Shown: positions 36,793 through 50,100, numbered from the stretch's first letter. The stretch: DNA of 64,000 bases from Davidsoniella eucalypti (GCA_004009845.1 RMBW01000050.1:1-64000), one strand, 5' to 3'. The notes: generated by a model from the sequence alone, not told the origin. Translations and numbers: made by a program.

Positions 36793-38157
36793 GGGTTAGA
36801 TATTTCAGGGTTATTGGCTGGAATTTAGCTATCGAAGTAGATGGTTTTGAGCAACCAGGCAAATAATTAATTATTGATAGAAGGATTTATGAGACCGGGT
36901 ACTCGCTGTTACCTTTCTTTTCTTCTCTTTTCCGTGGATGGAAATGTAGAAAATAAGTTATTGTATAGTTGTATGTATCTCCAAAATTTGGGAGTGACTT
37001 TTTGTCCTATTAAACCGCGGCGTTTGAATTACGGGACTTGTTATTATTAGAGGGCAATAGTACCACTTTTAGCCTCTTTTGAGTTGGAGTATCATTGCCA
37101 AGGTTATCTACTAGAACTACGATTGTTATTACTTGATTTTAGCCGTACATACAAAATAGACAGTCTGAAGCATTTTTTTTCTTCTTTTTGTTTCTTTTTC
37201 CAATTGTTAGATAAGATTGAGCACATATTAAAGAATGACCATCCATGGAATTCCACTCAATCAATAGCCACCCCCATCTTTTCATGAAATGGGTCATCTA
37301 TGGCTTGGTATAATTCCACGGAAAACCTGAGAAACATGGCGCATATATATAGCATCTTGTGCTCCTGGCTAAGGCCCGGGCGTCAACAAATAGATAGCCC
37401 TATCTTCTATATATATCGGATACACCGTGACCACATGATCACCGTATATTTTTTGTTCTTTCAAACACAAAATGTAGTATTCCATGCAATACGGGAGATT
37501 CCCCGTTTCTCCTTCATACGAAGGCCCAGGATAGATGTAAGAAATCAAGAAAAGAAAAAAAAACTCTTCATCGCGTACGAAATCGTGTGATCCTAAGCTA
37601 GATATGTAAACCTCGCTATCTATTCTCCATCTTCCCCCTCCCTTTCAGCCCCGTGTCTTTTTTTGCTTGTATTTTTTTTTGCCCGCAGCTCGCCTACCTA
37701 TCTGTGACCCTGCCGCTACTATTATCGCCGAACAAATTATTACTTGTTCATATGTAACCGTACGCCGCAGAACGCCGTAAGTTACATATATGTACAGGTA
37801 CCTCGTGCATGTGCTCATGTAGCATAAAATAGACCATATCAGTATATGTACCCGCTGTCTGAGCAAGTTCCTAGTATTTTCTCCATTGTTGCATCCATGA
37901 ACCGTGAATCAATTACTTCTCTTTGTTTTTTTCTTTTTCTTTTTTTCCAACCTCATTATCATAAATTTTAACATTCAAGTTTCTTTATCTCTTCAAAAAC
38001 TATCTGTCGTCTTTTTCGACTCGCCTTTGTTGTTTTTTTTGCTTTTTGATAATCTGTGCGCCCGTTCCCTTGTCTGAGCCCCATCATATGCCTATCTTTT
38101 AACCAGCCTGCCCAACGATTACAACATCGGTTATCCCTTAGCATCGTTTTAGCAACT
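36793..38157. other. Intergenic region upstream of sulfite oxidase
   Basis: About 1.36 kb without a supportable gene. The last 250 bases are T/C-rich on the + strand (for example 37918-38045) and fit a leader for the gene starting at 38158. Confidence 0.6.
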
Positions 38158-40104
38158 ATGGCAACATCGCTATTGTCTCGATTTGGCCGTCTAGCACCAC
38201 GCCGCACTCCGTTTGTGAGACCATGGCCGACGACATGCTCACGACACTTTAGCAATACTCTAGAAACTCGCCTCAAGCAGAATACTCGTCTTTTAGCATC
38301 AATTTCACACCAAACAAGCCCGGGTGCAGCTGTGTCGCCTTTGTCGATTGACTCTACTACCCATAAAAAGTCACATGACCCACGGTCCAATGGAACAAGA
38401 GTCCGCACAACCCTAACCCTATTGGCATCTGGCGGTCTAGTCGCTGCTGGAGTTAGCTTTACCGTCTCCGAGCCTACCTCACACGAAGAAAAAAATGTTC
38501 ATGATGTGCGTGAGCCGTTGAGCCTACCGCGGTATCGTCTTGCTGAAGTCCGGGAACACCATGGCAAGTCTGGCCAGCCGTGGATTACCTTCAAAGACAA
38601 GGTGTACGACATTACCGACTGGATTGCTGGACACCCCGGAGGTGAAGTCATCTTACAAGCTGCCGGTGGCAGTGTTGAGCCGTTTTGGAACATCTTCAGT
38701 ATCCACAAGTCGCAGCATGTATACGACATACTCGAACAATACCTGATCGGTTACGTCCATGCGGGTGACCTCGTCGACGGTAAGATGCCCTCGACGGCCA
38801 TCGAGGATCCCTTCAGCACCGATCCCACCCGCCACGCCGATCTGCGTACGTTGACAGCCAAACCTCGCAATGCCGAGGCGCCTGCCTACGCACTTGAGGC
38901 GTCCTTTGAGACCCCGAGCCAGCTGTTCTACGTGCGTAATCACTTCTGGGTACCTCGGATCGAACAGCCCGATGAACACAGCCTGACCATTGAGTTGCCC
39001 GATGGCGACTGTGTCACATACTCACTTGCCGAGCTCAAGCAAAAGTTCCGGGCTCACACTATTGCCGCCACGCTACAGTGCTCAGGCAACAGACGTAACC
39101 ACATGACTAAGGAGGTTGGTCCGACTAACGGTCTACAGTGGACTAACGGCGGCATATCTTCTGCTACCTGGACGGGTGTGCGTCTCGCCGATGTTCTCGC
39201 CGACGCCGGTTTTCCCGTAGCCGCCGTACGTAATGGAGAAATAGAGGCGCCCGAAGACGCCAAACACATCCACTTTGCAGCTCTCGAAGCATACGCTGCC
39301 TCGATTCCGTTGAGCGTCGCCCTGGATCCCCGCGGAGACGTCCTGCTAGCCTACGAAATGAATGGCGAGCCATTGCCACGTGACCACGGGGCCCCTCTAC
39401 GCGCCCTCGTGCCTGGCCACGTAGCTGCTCGCTCAGTCAAATGGCTTAGCAAAATCACCGTCTCGGACGAAGAAAGCATGTCGCAGTGGCAACGTAAGGA
39501 CTATAAAAGCTTCGGCCCCAATCTGGCCCACAAGAAAGTCGACTGGGACGACGCTCCGTCTATCCAAGAGATGCCCGTGACTAGTGCCATTACTTCTGCT
39601 GTTCTCAGCTTAGCTGATATCGGAGAGCCTGCTAGACGTGCCGTCGACGTCAAGGGCTACGCATATTCCGGTGGTGGTCGTGCTATCACCCGTGTCGACG
39701 TGAGCTTAGATGGCGGCAAGACGTGGGCCCAAGCTGATCTTGTCGATGACGACAGCTGCAACAATACCAAGCACAACCCCGGTGGAAGTGGCCGGACTTG
39801 GGCATGGAAACGCTGGGTGCTTTCTGGTACCGTAGATATCTCACCAGCATCGTCGACAGAGCCATCCAACAATATCGCCCATGCCACAGCTATCTCCCAG
39901 GGCAAGGGTGATAACAAAGCTGACGACATTTCGTTCTTGTGCTCGCCAGATATAGTCGTCAAGGCTACTGACGAAGCATACAATACGCAACCTCAATCAC
40001 AAGCCTCCATCTACAATACACGTGGAAATCTGGCTACTGCATGGCATCGCGTACGGGCCTGTGAACGTTGCACCTCCAAGCCCACATCTTCATCTTCATC
40101 TTAG
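38158..40104 (+). CDS. Sulfite oxidase, cytochrome b5 type, mitochondrial
   Basis: Single exon, 648 residues. It oxidises sulfite to sulfate with a molybdenum cofactor, passing electrons through a b5 haem to cytochrome c in the mitochondrial intermembrane space. The N-terminus is Arg-rich (MATSLLSRFGRLAPRRTPF) like a presequence, followed by a hydrophobic stretch near residues 84-98 that may act as a sorting stop. The b5 domain spans about 128-205, with haem ligands at His159 (HPGG) and His183. The Moco domain begins near 258; Arg260 (VRNH) and the molybdenum ligand Cys308 (LQCSGNRR) are in place, and PGHVAARSVKWL follows. The dimerisation domain has GYAYSGGGRAITRVDVS, then a low-complexity insert around 570-605 before the final WHRVRACERC. 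The start at 38158 is the first in-frame ATG. The gene converges on RPN2. Confidence 0.95.
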   Translation: MATSLLSRFGRLAPRRTPFVRPWPTTCSRHFSNTLETRLKQNTRLLASISHQTSPGAAVSPLSIDSTTHKKSHDPRSNGTRVRTTLTLLASGGLVAAGVSFTVSEPTSHEEKNVHDVREPLSLPRYRLAEVREHHGKSGQPWITFKDKVYDITDWIAGHPGGEVILQAAGGSVEPFWNIFSIHKSQHVYDILEQYLIGYVHAGDLVDGKMPSTAIEDPFSTDPTRHADLRTLTAKPRNAEAPAYALEASFETPSQLFYVRNHFWVPRIEQPDEHSLTIELPDGDCVTYSLAELKQKFRAHTIAATLQCSGNRRNHMTKEVGPTNGLQWTNGGISSATWTGVRLADVLADAGFPVAAVRNGEIEAPEDAKHIHFAALEAYAASIPLSVALDPRGDVLLAYEMNGEPLPRDHGAPLRALVPGHVAARSVKWLSKITVSDEESMSQWQRKDYKSFGPNLAHKKVDWDDAPSIQEMPVTSAITSAVLSLADIGEPARRAVDVKGYAYSGGGRAITRVDVSLDGGKTWAQADLVDDDSCNNTKHNPGGSGRTWAWKRWVLSGTVDISPASSTEPSNNIAHATAISQGKGDNKADDISFLCSPDIVVKATDEAYNTQPQSQASIYNTRGNLATAWHRVRACERCTSKPTSSSSS

Positions 40105-40433
40105 AACAACATAACCATGTTCCGTATATATAGACCTTAGCCCAGAACATCCTCCACACATTTCCTTACGATAATGACTTCATTCAAGACCGAACACAGC
40201 ACCCTAGAATGCAATCCTTTCTTTGCTTTGTTGAATATTTACTCAATACATACATTTGCTCTCTCTAAATCACTTATTTCTTTTTGCCAAAGTTAATATG
40301 GATTGATTGATAATTACTACTATGCCTATGTGATGCAACTCCTTCTTCTGGCTGATAAAAGTAGTTCTTTCGTTATTTGAAAGATAGAAAGAAAAGATAA
40401 TAAAAACACGTTCCGTTACTACACTGACCAAAT
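40105..40433. other. Convergent intergenic region sulfite oxidase / RPN2
   Basis: The 329 bp between two facing stop codons presumably hold both 3' UTRs. Nothing else is seen. Confidence 0.75.
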
Positions 40434-43400
40434 CTACTCCTCGTCATCCTCATTGTCGTTCTCGGTTTCGTCGTTATCGTTTTCGTTGTCCGTGAAGTAG
40501 TCAAAGGGTTCCGGGCAAGGGGCTTCCTCGCTGTCACTGTTATCAGCAAGAACTAGTCGCACCTCGGGAGTTTCTGGAGGCGCTAGGACTCGACCACCAA
40601 CGTTGGGATGGGATTGGCGCAATAGTGCTTGGAGTTCCCGGAGAGAATCTGTGCTCTGGGGTAGAGAAGGGGCGGGACCGCGGCTAGAGCGTCCCGAGCG
40701 ACCACTTCTTCTAGTGGGAGCACCTGCAACAGGAGCCTTCTCAGTGGCTACCTTCTTGAGCTTCTCCTCCAGTAGACTTTTGGCTTCGTTAGGAGTGGTA
40801 TCGACAAGGAGCATGGGTCCACCTGTAGGCTTCTTGACGGGCTGGTACCGACCGGCGGGGAAGCTGATATACTTCAGTTGACTAGGAAGGACACGAGACA
40901 TGTTTTCCAGGTCAAAGCCGGCCTTTTCCTTCTCCACTCTCTTCTTAACATCTGTGGAAGCTACGCCAGACTCCTTCTTTCCCACCTTGACCTCATCACC
41001 AGCTTCAACAGCAACACTAGCGTCACTAGCGTCACCCTTCTTCTCCTTCTCTTCGTCGACATCCATCTTGTCCTCAGTAGCGGGGATCTTGACTGCAGGG
41101 GCAGAATCGATATCCATAGACTCACGGCGTTGAGCCTTCTCCTTCTTCTGTGCCCGACGCTTGGCCTGGGCAGTGGTTGAAAGGATGGCAGTGGCAACTA
41201 GAGCAGGACCCTCTTCGGCCTTGACCTCCTGTTCAGGAGGGTAGTCAAATAGGCTAGGGCGAGCAGAGCAATGGAATTTGAATGATGGAATCTCCAAGTC
41301 CTGGTCAAGACCAATGATGGAAGTGGGCGAGAAGCTTAGAGATAAGAAGTGGGTGAAAGGGAACCAGTACCAGTACTGCGTGAATACAGCCATACCAACG
41401 ATGCCGGCCATGTTGAGGTTTCCAGTCTGGGTCTGGAGGCCAATGGTGCAGTTGCGTCCACCAGCATCGATGATACCTAGAGCAAGAGCAGCACCAAACT
41501 TGGTCATGGCATCCTCATGACGGTCACTGACAACCTTCTTAAGTATCTTGCGAATAGACGCAGCCTTGGGATTCATGGTCTCGTTCTGCTGCACGAGAAT
41601 CATGGAAAGCGAGATCAGAACACCTTGGCGAACAAAGTCTGACGGGTCCTTGATCATAGGCTCGAGAAGATCGATGGCTTCATCGAGGCCAGTGCCGGCG
41701 CAACTGATACCAAGGGCCATGGCAGAACCGTAGCGGACATGGGGGTTGTATGACTCTGAGAGAAGCTCGACCATGCGGGGGACACTGCTGGGCTTACGGA
41801 ACAAGATGAAACCCAAGCTCATGACGGCTACACGACGGACATCATCACTAACATCACTAACAGCGGTGTGGAGAAGCTTGCGAACAGCCTTGTTGCTGCC
41901 AGTGCCACAGTACGCAAGGGCTACAGTCAGAATACCACCATAACGTAGGGTAGGATCCGCATCAGAGAGTAGACTTTCAATGACGGCATCGGCGGCTTCT
42001 TGGCGACCAAACATGATCATGGCCATACCTAGAGCAAGACCACGGATGGTCTTTTCGTGGCTAGTTTCATGCGAGTATGCAATCATATCCTCTAGGGCAC
42101 GCTCGTTACCAGTGCCAAGCATGATAAGACCCATAGCCAAACCAACGGCCTCACCGTTTAGTGCAGAGTCAGCATATAGGACACTCTTGAGTTTTTCTAG
42201 AATCTCCTCGGAGCCAGTAGCCATTCCAGCAATACCAAGACCCAGGGCACCACCGTGCTGGATGATCTCCTCTTCGGTTTCAGAGAATTGAGTCTTGAGG
42301 TACTCCAACGCACTAGCACCGTGGTTGGCATGGATCAAACCATACGCATATAGCGCGCCACCTTGGCTGTAGATAGAGCCATTTTGGGCGCCACGAGGTA
42401 GGTAAGGCTCCAGCAGCTTACGGGATTGTAAGATATTACCACGATGAATAACACCTAAGGCAGCAGTGGCAGAAAACTTGCTCCAGTTGACAGCCTTACC
42501 AAGCCACTCAAGGTTGTCACGGAAAAACTTGTCGTTGGTAGTACCGTGGTTCATGAAGGCATTGCAGAAAGTCAAAGCAGTATGGAAGATAGAGTTGCGG
42601 CTTTCGAGGCTATCGCGGACTTTGTTGAGGATGTTCGTATCGGCCTTGTTGTTCCGGTATAGGAACTCAAGGTTGAGTTTGATCGTCTTGGTACCGTCAA
42701 GAATTGAGTGGATGTTGCGGTAAACCTTAGCTTGAACCTCGGGAACCTCTTCCTCATCTTGTTCAGTCTTGGTTTCATTCTCGAGAAGAGCGTCGGTCTC
42801 GGTAGCATCAGTCTCGGACTTGACCTTCTTTGGTTTACCAGAAGGCAAAGCCTTCAACACCTTGCCGAGGAATTCTTGAGTGCTGTTGTCGTATATATCG
42901 AATGCGATTTGGTAGGCATTGGCGGTAGCTTCCCGATCCTCCTTTTGTACTAGATGACGGAGCATCATAGTAGCTTCATCGTCGGCATTGAGATACACAA
43001 CACATTTGGCAATAGCAAAAAAGTCTGGAGATGGAACCTCATTGAGTAGGTCTAGGATGAGACGAAGAAGTTCAGTGCGGAGGCCACGCTCTTGGACAAC
43101 ATCTAGGCAAAGGCCCAACGCATACTCGATAAGCTCCTCGGCGCAGGAAATCTCGGACGTAGACTTGCCCTTGGTGGTGGTATCGTCAGATCTAGCACGC
43201 TTGATGACGCTGCGAAGCACATCTAGACGCTTGGCCTCCATGGCAATACCGATAACTTGGTGGTACTTGCCTTGCTTAAGGCAGACCTCGAATAGGCGTT
43301 CGATAACATTCTGAAGGAGCTCTCTAGTGCTACTGTTAGGCAAGCTGAAGGCAGATAGAGCACCATCAGTACCGGTTTCGATGTAGTGCAAGCTCTCGAG

Positions 43401-44070
43401 AAGGGACTCATTAGGTGAGGACCTAGCAAGTAGCGACTTGGATGGGAGATTAGTATGAGAGAACGGAGTCGTGGGGGACGCGAGGTTATCATTGGAGGCA
43501 AAAGCAGCTGATGGCTTGCCAGACTTGGTGCCCTTGGTGGAATTATCGTGCTCTTGAATAGAGATAATGATCCAGAGATCGATACACTTGGAGATCATGG
43601 TCTCTTCAAACTCGTTGGGAGAATCTAGGCTGAAAAGCTCGCCGGCAGATAGGGCAAACGCCATGCTTTGGGAGTAGGCCTGCAGATGGTAGTACACCTT
43701 GGCCAGGACAAGGGCAGCTAGCTTGCGGTTGGGGAAGGATTCATCTTCGTAGAGGGTTTCACTATAAAAAAAAGAAAACGGTAGGCCATGATGTTAGTTT
43801 GATGAGCAATTGGTGGACGAATTTGTGTTTAGGTTAAGACATTCATATACATAGACTCGAGAGATGGCAAAAATAGGCCTAGGTGTGTGAATAAGTATGG
43901 GTTGTAGGTCAAACTTACATTTGATCGACGGCGCCAGCAACTTCCGTCCAGACGGTGTTGATGTCGTCATTGAGAGTCTGCAGAGCAAAAACTCTCAGAT
44001 CAGGTTCCTCGTCATGGAGGAAGCCTAGGATGCCCTTGGCAGAAGATGATACGGGCCGGGAAGCGAGCAT
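40434..44070 (-). CDS. RPN2: 26S proteasome regulatory subunit RPN2
   Basis: Exons 44070-43919 and 43761-40434 on the minus strand give 1159 residues. The 157-nt intron has donor GTAAGT and acceptor TATAG, splitting an Ile codon in VDQIETLYEDESFP. RPN2 (PSMD1) is the largest base subunit of the 19S particle; its toroid of proteasome/cyclosome repeats scaffolds RPN13 and the ATPase ring. About ten such repeats are visible between roughly residues 475 and 830, each with a pattern like GGALYAYGLIHANHG, HGGALGLGIAGMATG or YGSAMALGISCAGTG. QYWYWFPFTHFLSLSF follows, then a Lys/Glu-rich charged segment and an acidic Asp/Glu/Asn tail. The length and order match the family. The start ATG at 44070 opens MLASRPVSSSAKGILGFL, as expected for RPN2. 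I see no clear Rpn4-type GGTGGCAAA element upstream. Confidence 0.97.
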
Positions 44071-47000
44071 CGTGATGTATTGATCAGGGATGGAAGATGG
44101 ATGATCGGTATACGGTTAGAAACGAGGCTCCGAGACGGACCGGATTTGATGGCGTTGATGGTTATCAAGGCAATGGTAGCGGGAGTGGCGACAACGAATG
44201 GCACAACAAGAGGCAGTAGAATTGCAATGCTTGAACACGAGGTTGTGTCGTGCCAGGCGGTGGATGCAAAGCCAAGCCACAAAAGATGCGGAAAAGGTAT
44301 GTTGAGATGGCGTCTGGCACAAAAAGACGCGGGTGGTTTGTTGCAAAAGTCGTGATATTGTGTTGTTGGTTGTAGACAGCCTGAATTAAGGTGGGAAGGG
44401 AAGGCCAAGATTCTATGCAGGCAAATCTAGAGCTCAATCCAAGCCAAAATGCAAGGTCCACGTCAGGCAGAGCGTGCCTAGCAATGGAGCAATGGCAAGA
44501 GCTACGAAAGCAAAAAGCAAAAAGCACGACTAGGGGGGCCCCACTATTGGCCTAAGTGGCTGAGTCAGCAAGAGCAAAGCACGACTTTTGAGGGTTTCTG
44601 TTTATTGTAGTGTGGCCTGAAGTAGAAGGCTAACGTTTACAATGCTGTGCTCTTTAACGCTATTTTTGACCGCAGTCGAACGGCCCTACATATATATATA
44701 GTACAAGACGGTGTCACGTATGCGCCCAAGAGGCAACGGCAACAGCACATTGGAGTTAGGAGCTAGAAATGTGACGCGAGAAAAGTTGTGTGCTACAGTG
44801 GTTGATATCACTGGAAGGTATCGCGAATGCTGACGGCCGTGGCGTGGACAGTATCCGCGGGAAATGGCCGGTATAATGGATATCTATGTATTTATGTATA
44901 TAAACGATAGCTTAAATACATGTGTATCTATATATGTTGACTTGTCCCAACAATATGTTTCTGTTGCATGACGCTGTGTTATTGTTGTTGATACGACTAG
45001 CCAGTACATACAGCTATGTCTGTATCTGTACATGCACATACATACACATGATTCATCCTCATCAGCCATCCATAAACTGGTGAATAAGAGGAAGAGGATG
45101 ACGAAGCAAGGGGTTTGAATGGGTGCATATCTCAGTGCCTATCTGCATGTGCATATGCATTTATGTTGCGGTGGGATGGACGAACTGCCTTGACTAGCTT
45201 AGCCTGAAGGCAGACGACGGCCCTGTCGTATGTATTGTATCTGTATATGACCGATAGTGCATACTTACGGCACCCCTCTATGACCAGCTGACTTTCTATT
45301 ACGATTACATATAATGTACTGTACAATGCCGATAGTAGTAGCGGGCGCATTCAGTCCACCATAAGAAAAAGAAAAAACGAACCGAAAAACCAGCGGGCTG
45401 GCCTTGGCCAGGCAACGTGCAGGAGGCTGGCTCTTATTCACACAAATCAGAAGAGCGCCAGCTCATTTGTAGACCAGCAAATCTGTAGCCATCCGGCATG
45501 CATAAGAATGGAACGAAACCGAAGGTGATGCGGCCAAGAAGCTTTGGCCGCATGGAAGCAACAGTGGGTTGAGGACGCTATAATATGCTATGATATTAGG
45601 CTAGCTACGCTAAGCCCAGCCTAACCAAAGGCAGCACCCAAAGCACCCAAAGCACCCGAAGCACATACTAAAACAAAGTTGTATACCACTAAAGCACATA
45701 AGCAATACCCAAGTTGGCGCAAGGACGCACTGGCACAATTTGGTGACAGGCGTACTCAAATCTGACCCCATGCAAGCGAGCACCAATAAAATGAAGAAAA
45801 AAAGAAAAAAGAAAAAAAAAAGAACCAAAAAGATATAGTAAAACTACTCCCACCCTCGCTTCAAACCTGAGCTGCCAGTTTCTCTACCTCTGTTGCATTA
45901 GCTGCTTCATACGTTTGTAGCTCGATTTAGCTCAGTAGTATTGACTAGCTCCCTTGCGCCCCGTTGTCACTGTTCATTTATCAACATATATATGTAGTCG
46001 CTATTGCCCTCAGCACCCTTTGCCACTAATCTCACCAAACCGGCGCCCAATAACGCTGCTAGAAGACGCTACCGCGTCGCTATTCCTTTATTTTTCGGGT
46101 TTTAATTTTTTAATTTAATTTTTTTATACATTTTATACACAAAGCAGCAACACAGCCATCTATCTCTATCGCCATACATCACCACGATCATCGCTACTAC
46201 CATACCATACATCGCGATTTGTGAGCGCAGTCGCCGCTGCAAATCTGGCCAATTGCTGTAACGACGTGTTTGTATATTTGTTTACAGGCTCATTTATATA
46301 TATTTGTTTCTGCCCCGTCTGGCCTAATTGCCACAAACCGTCAAGTCAACGCAGCACCTAGTGGGCTACAACCGGAACTAGTCAACCGTTCATCGCTGCC
46401 TGGTCTGTTTGCTATTGTGCCATCTTTAGCACTGTCCACCTGCCTGGCTTTGCGGTTGCGATTGCGATAGACAATCAAGTCGTCTCTGCACCGGATCAAG
46501 CCCGAGTATCTCGCTTCCCAGCCTAGCCATCACCTGCCTGGAGTGCCATTTACGCCGGCATCTGTGGGCCCTTGTGCTGTCTATCGCCTGTATTTTTGTG
46601 CTTTGCGACGGCCTTTGACTCCCTCTAGCCACCACATTGCTTGCAATTGCGGGCTGGCGCGTTATAATTTGTTAATTTGTTCTCGTCCACCCACGCCCAG
46701 CCAAAGGGCAAAGACGACAACTCCAGCCTAAGAACGGCCCCCCCCCCCCCCCCAGAAAAAAAATTGTCACCGACCGACAAGGCTGATCGACCACAATTCA
46801 ATTATCTCCCATCGTCAACAGCAATTGCTTCTGCTTGTCAGCTATCATCGACTCAACCTAGTAATTCTTAGGCCTTTTTATAACGCTCTATTGTCGCGAT
46901 CATTCGGTGTCGAATCGCGCATTGCATTCTCTTTTTTCGCGTCAAATCCCCCGCCGCGATCCATGGTAGTCATACATATACACATATATACATATCATTC

Positions 47001-47164
47001 ACATATTAACGCCATCACGACCCTCACTCCGCGGTCTTCTCTTTCATCTCTATTCCGAAACGCGATAGCCCAGTCTAGCCTACTACACTGTATCACACCT
47101 GCTGCAGCATGACTTGAGCGTTCGCAATACTTTACTTCAATCCCAACCTAAAATCCTCGTCAAC
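44071..47164. promoter_or_regulatory. Divergent promoter region between RPN2 and CET1
   Basis: About 3.1 kb separates the two divergent starts, and no gene is supported. It contains a TATATATA block near 44690, a 9-bp minisatellite CCCAAAGCA (three copies, 45637-45663), an A/T-rich block near 46090-46140 and a run of 16 C (46738-46753). The stretch from about 46280 looks like leader of CET1. Confidence 0.5.
47109..47117 (+). promoter_or_regulatory. Minimal upstream ORF (ATG-ACT-TGA) ahead of CET1
   Basis: A two-codon reading frame with its stop lies 47 nt before the CET1 ATG. Such tiny uORFs can stall or bleed off scanning ribosomes. It matters only if the transcript starts upstream of it, which is not shown. 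Confidence 0.4.
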
Positions 47165-50100
47165 ATGGACATCCGCGGTATACTTAACGACAATGCTGGA
47201 GATCGCGCTGCCGGTCGTCAGTCAGCTCAGCAAAAGCCGCCACCACCACATCCACAACAACAACCGCAGCAACAGCAACAGCGGTCGCAACATCCGCATA
47301 TGCCCAATGCCTCGCAGCGCCCCCCGCCCGTCGACCCTCATGCAGGGCCCATTGCTCGTCCCGGCCAGCCGTACAATCAACCTCAAACTCCGTCTACGCC
47401 TTCTCATACTAAACAACCGTACTATCCTGAGTATGCCGGCCCACGTGCTTCACCTGGTGGGCATATTCCTCCGCAAGAATATCCTCCACGATCACAGCCA
47501 CCATATGCGCCCCAGCAACAGCAACAGCAACAGCAACAACAGCAGCAGCAGCAGCAGCAGCAGCAATATCCGCCTTCGCCATACAACCAGCGTCCCGGTC
47601 TAGCCCATCAAGTCCATCCCGGCCCTCAGCCTCCGCACGATCCCCGAGCTCCTCCGCCTCAGGGCCACCAATACCGCACCGGCCCTGCTACATCATCGCC
47701 GCAAGAAGGTTACTTCCCGGCTCAAGGCCCGCCCGGAAGTCAGCCACCGCCAGGTCACTATGTCCAGCATCACCCTCAGCACCAACAACAACATCCGCCA
47801 CCGCATCCTCAGACACACCAACAGCCGCCTCAACATCAGCCACTTCAGCAGCAACCACCGCAAGCGCAACAGCCTCCACCAGGATATCCACGTCAGGGCG
47901 GTTATCCCAATCAGCAATCAGGTCCGCCTCTCGCAATTCCTGGTCACGCAACTCCATATATGCAGCGTTCGCCGATAATGCCGATGGCACCTCAAACAAC
48001 CAATGGTCCTAACGGTCTCAACGGTGGTCCTCCTGGTCAAATGTCATCACCATATGCGCCTCACCCTACACATCCTGGGCATAATCGCTCGCAGTCCACC
48101 CACTCACAGTCCGGAACGCCAACTTCAGCACATAGTCAGCATGCCCCGCAGCACTATGGCTTCCCTCAGCATGCGAGTCCCGTGACTACGCCAAATCAGC
48201 TACCTCCTAGTGGCTTCCCAGGCCGCTCTCTGTCGCAGCCTACTGCAGGCCAGCCTCCGCCTAATCCGCCTCAGGATCCTCGCTCCACTTCGTTTGCGCA
48301 ACCGTCAAACAACCCCTATGCAAACCGCATGCCACCAAGCGGTCCTGCATCCGCCCCCGTAGCTGCATCAGGGGCTGTCGGGCCTGGTCCCGGATATGCG
48401 GTCCCATCGCCTACTGGACCTCATCAGCAGATACAGCAGATACAGCAGCAACAGCAGATACAGCAGCAACGGCAGCAACAGCAGCACAAACTGCAACAAC
48501 AGCATGTGAGGCACTCATTGCGACACCAACAGCAGCCACCAAATCCAGAGACGGTCAAGTCATTACAACAACAACACCAACAAGACTTACAGCAGCAGCA
48601 GCACCAAAATGTTTTAATGCAGCAACAACAACAACAACAACAACAGTTAAGGAATCAGCCACCACTACCACAGCAACAGCAGCAACATCACCAACCACTA
48701 CCTCAACAGCAACAGCAATCAACGCCCCAGTTGCCTGTTTTGCCTCGACAACAAAGCTCGCCAACCAAGTTTTCGCACACTCAAGTCCCACGAGAATCTT
48801 TGTCAAAACACCACCCACTGCCACCCCAGCAACCACCAACTGCTCCACTACAACAGGTCCAAAATAAGCCGCAAAATCGCTTCCTTAACCAAGCAGCCAG
48901 CCAAGTCCCGCTGGAGCAACAGCTCCAGCAACCACCTGTGTCTTCTACCCAACGCCAGGGGGGCTTTGATCCCACGATACCTTCTGACCCACATCCAACA
49001 TCTCACCGCCGTTCACACTCTCAAACCGCCAATTCTACTGTTGCTACTACTACTACTTCTACGAACAATAGCACCAGCAACGATAGGGAACGACAGAATA
49101 GTAACAGTGAAAATCACCACAGGGACAGAGACAAAGGCCCTACAAAAGAATTTGCTTTTGCCCCCGAGCCTAGCCCTAAGAAGTCTTACAAAACCTTTAG
49201 TGCCAAAGACAAAGAGGAGCCTGCTCAGGGTCAGTCGCCTATTCAAACCAACCTTGCAAACAAATCCCAAACCCCCGGAGCATATTCTCTCCCCCTACCT
49301 CTACCTAATTCAGCAGCGGCCAACAACGGTCCTTCAAGCACAGAAAGCCAACGTCCTACTACAAGTGTTACTTCTACTCCTCCTAGTACTACCGCTCCTA
49401 AAGCCCAAGAAGAATCTTCCACGTCGCAGCCACCACCAACATCCACTTCTTCTAAAACTCCTATCTCTGAAAACGCTGTAACGCCTGCCAAACGCAAAGG
49501 CGACGACGACAGCATGATGGATGTCAATACCTTCAAACGGCGCGATATGAAGCCCACACCTGACCGGAATTTCGTCCCCAATGGCACCAACCCTCGAAAA
49601 TCCGCCCGCGAATCTTCATCTGCCGCTTCGTCGCCCGTAGTAGCTAAGAAGTGCAAAACCCGCCACAGCACACTACCAGTGTGGGCTCGGTCCATTCAAA
49701 ATAGAAAGGATTCTGCGCTGCGACATGTCAATTTCCAGCTACGAAAACACCACAAGCCCGCATCAGGTACTGCCGCGTCTTTGGGTACCTCCAGTGCTGC
49801 TGCCAATGGTCGCCATACATCGCCAGAAAACTCTCGAAATTCTAATTATAGCCCTGCCGTCTCCCGACCACCGCCACAGGCTATTGCAAATGGCGCTCCT
49901 CAGCCAGCCCCTGGTGCGCCCAATTTTCTCGGTCCTTGGGAGCCATGTATGACGGGCAGCAAGCCTCTTGGAGACCTGTCACGTGCTGTAGCTGACTGGA
50001 TCTTTGACGAAGTCATCCAGCACAGCCAGTACCAGGAAGCCGTCAATCTTTGTGGTACATTCGAAGTTGAAGCCAAGCTAGGCGTCCTCGTAGACAAAAG

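Noticed and set aside
38056..38157. In-frame extension upstream of the sulfite oxidase ATG
   Set aside because: It begins at GTG; the first ATG at 38158 gives a proper mitochondrial presequence.
29769..40104. Possible metabolic gene cluster (GPI17, FAT1, secreted protein, sulfite oxidase)
   Set aside because: The products belong to unrelated pathways and include no transcription factor, oxidase set or synthase typical of a cluster.
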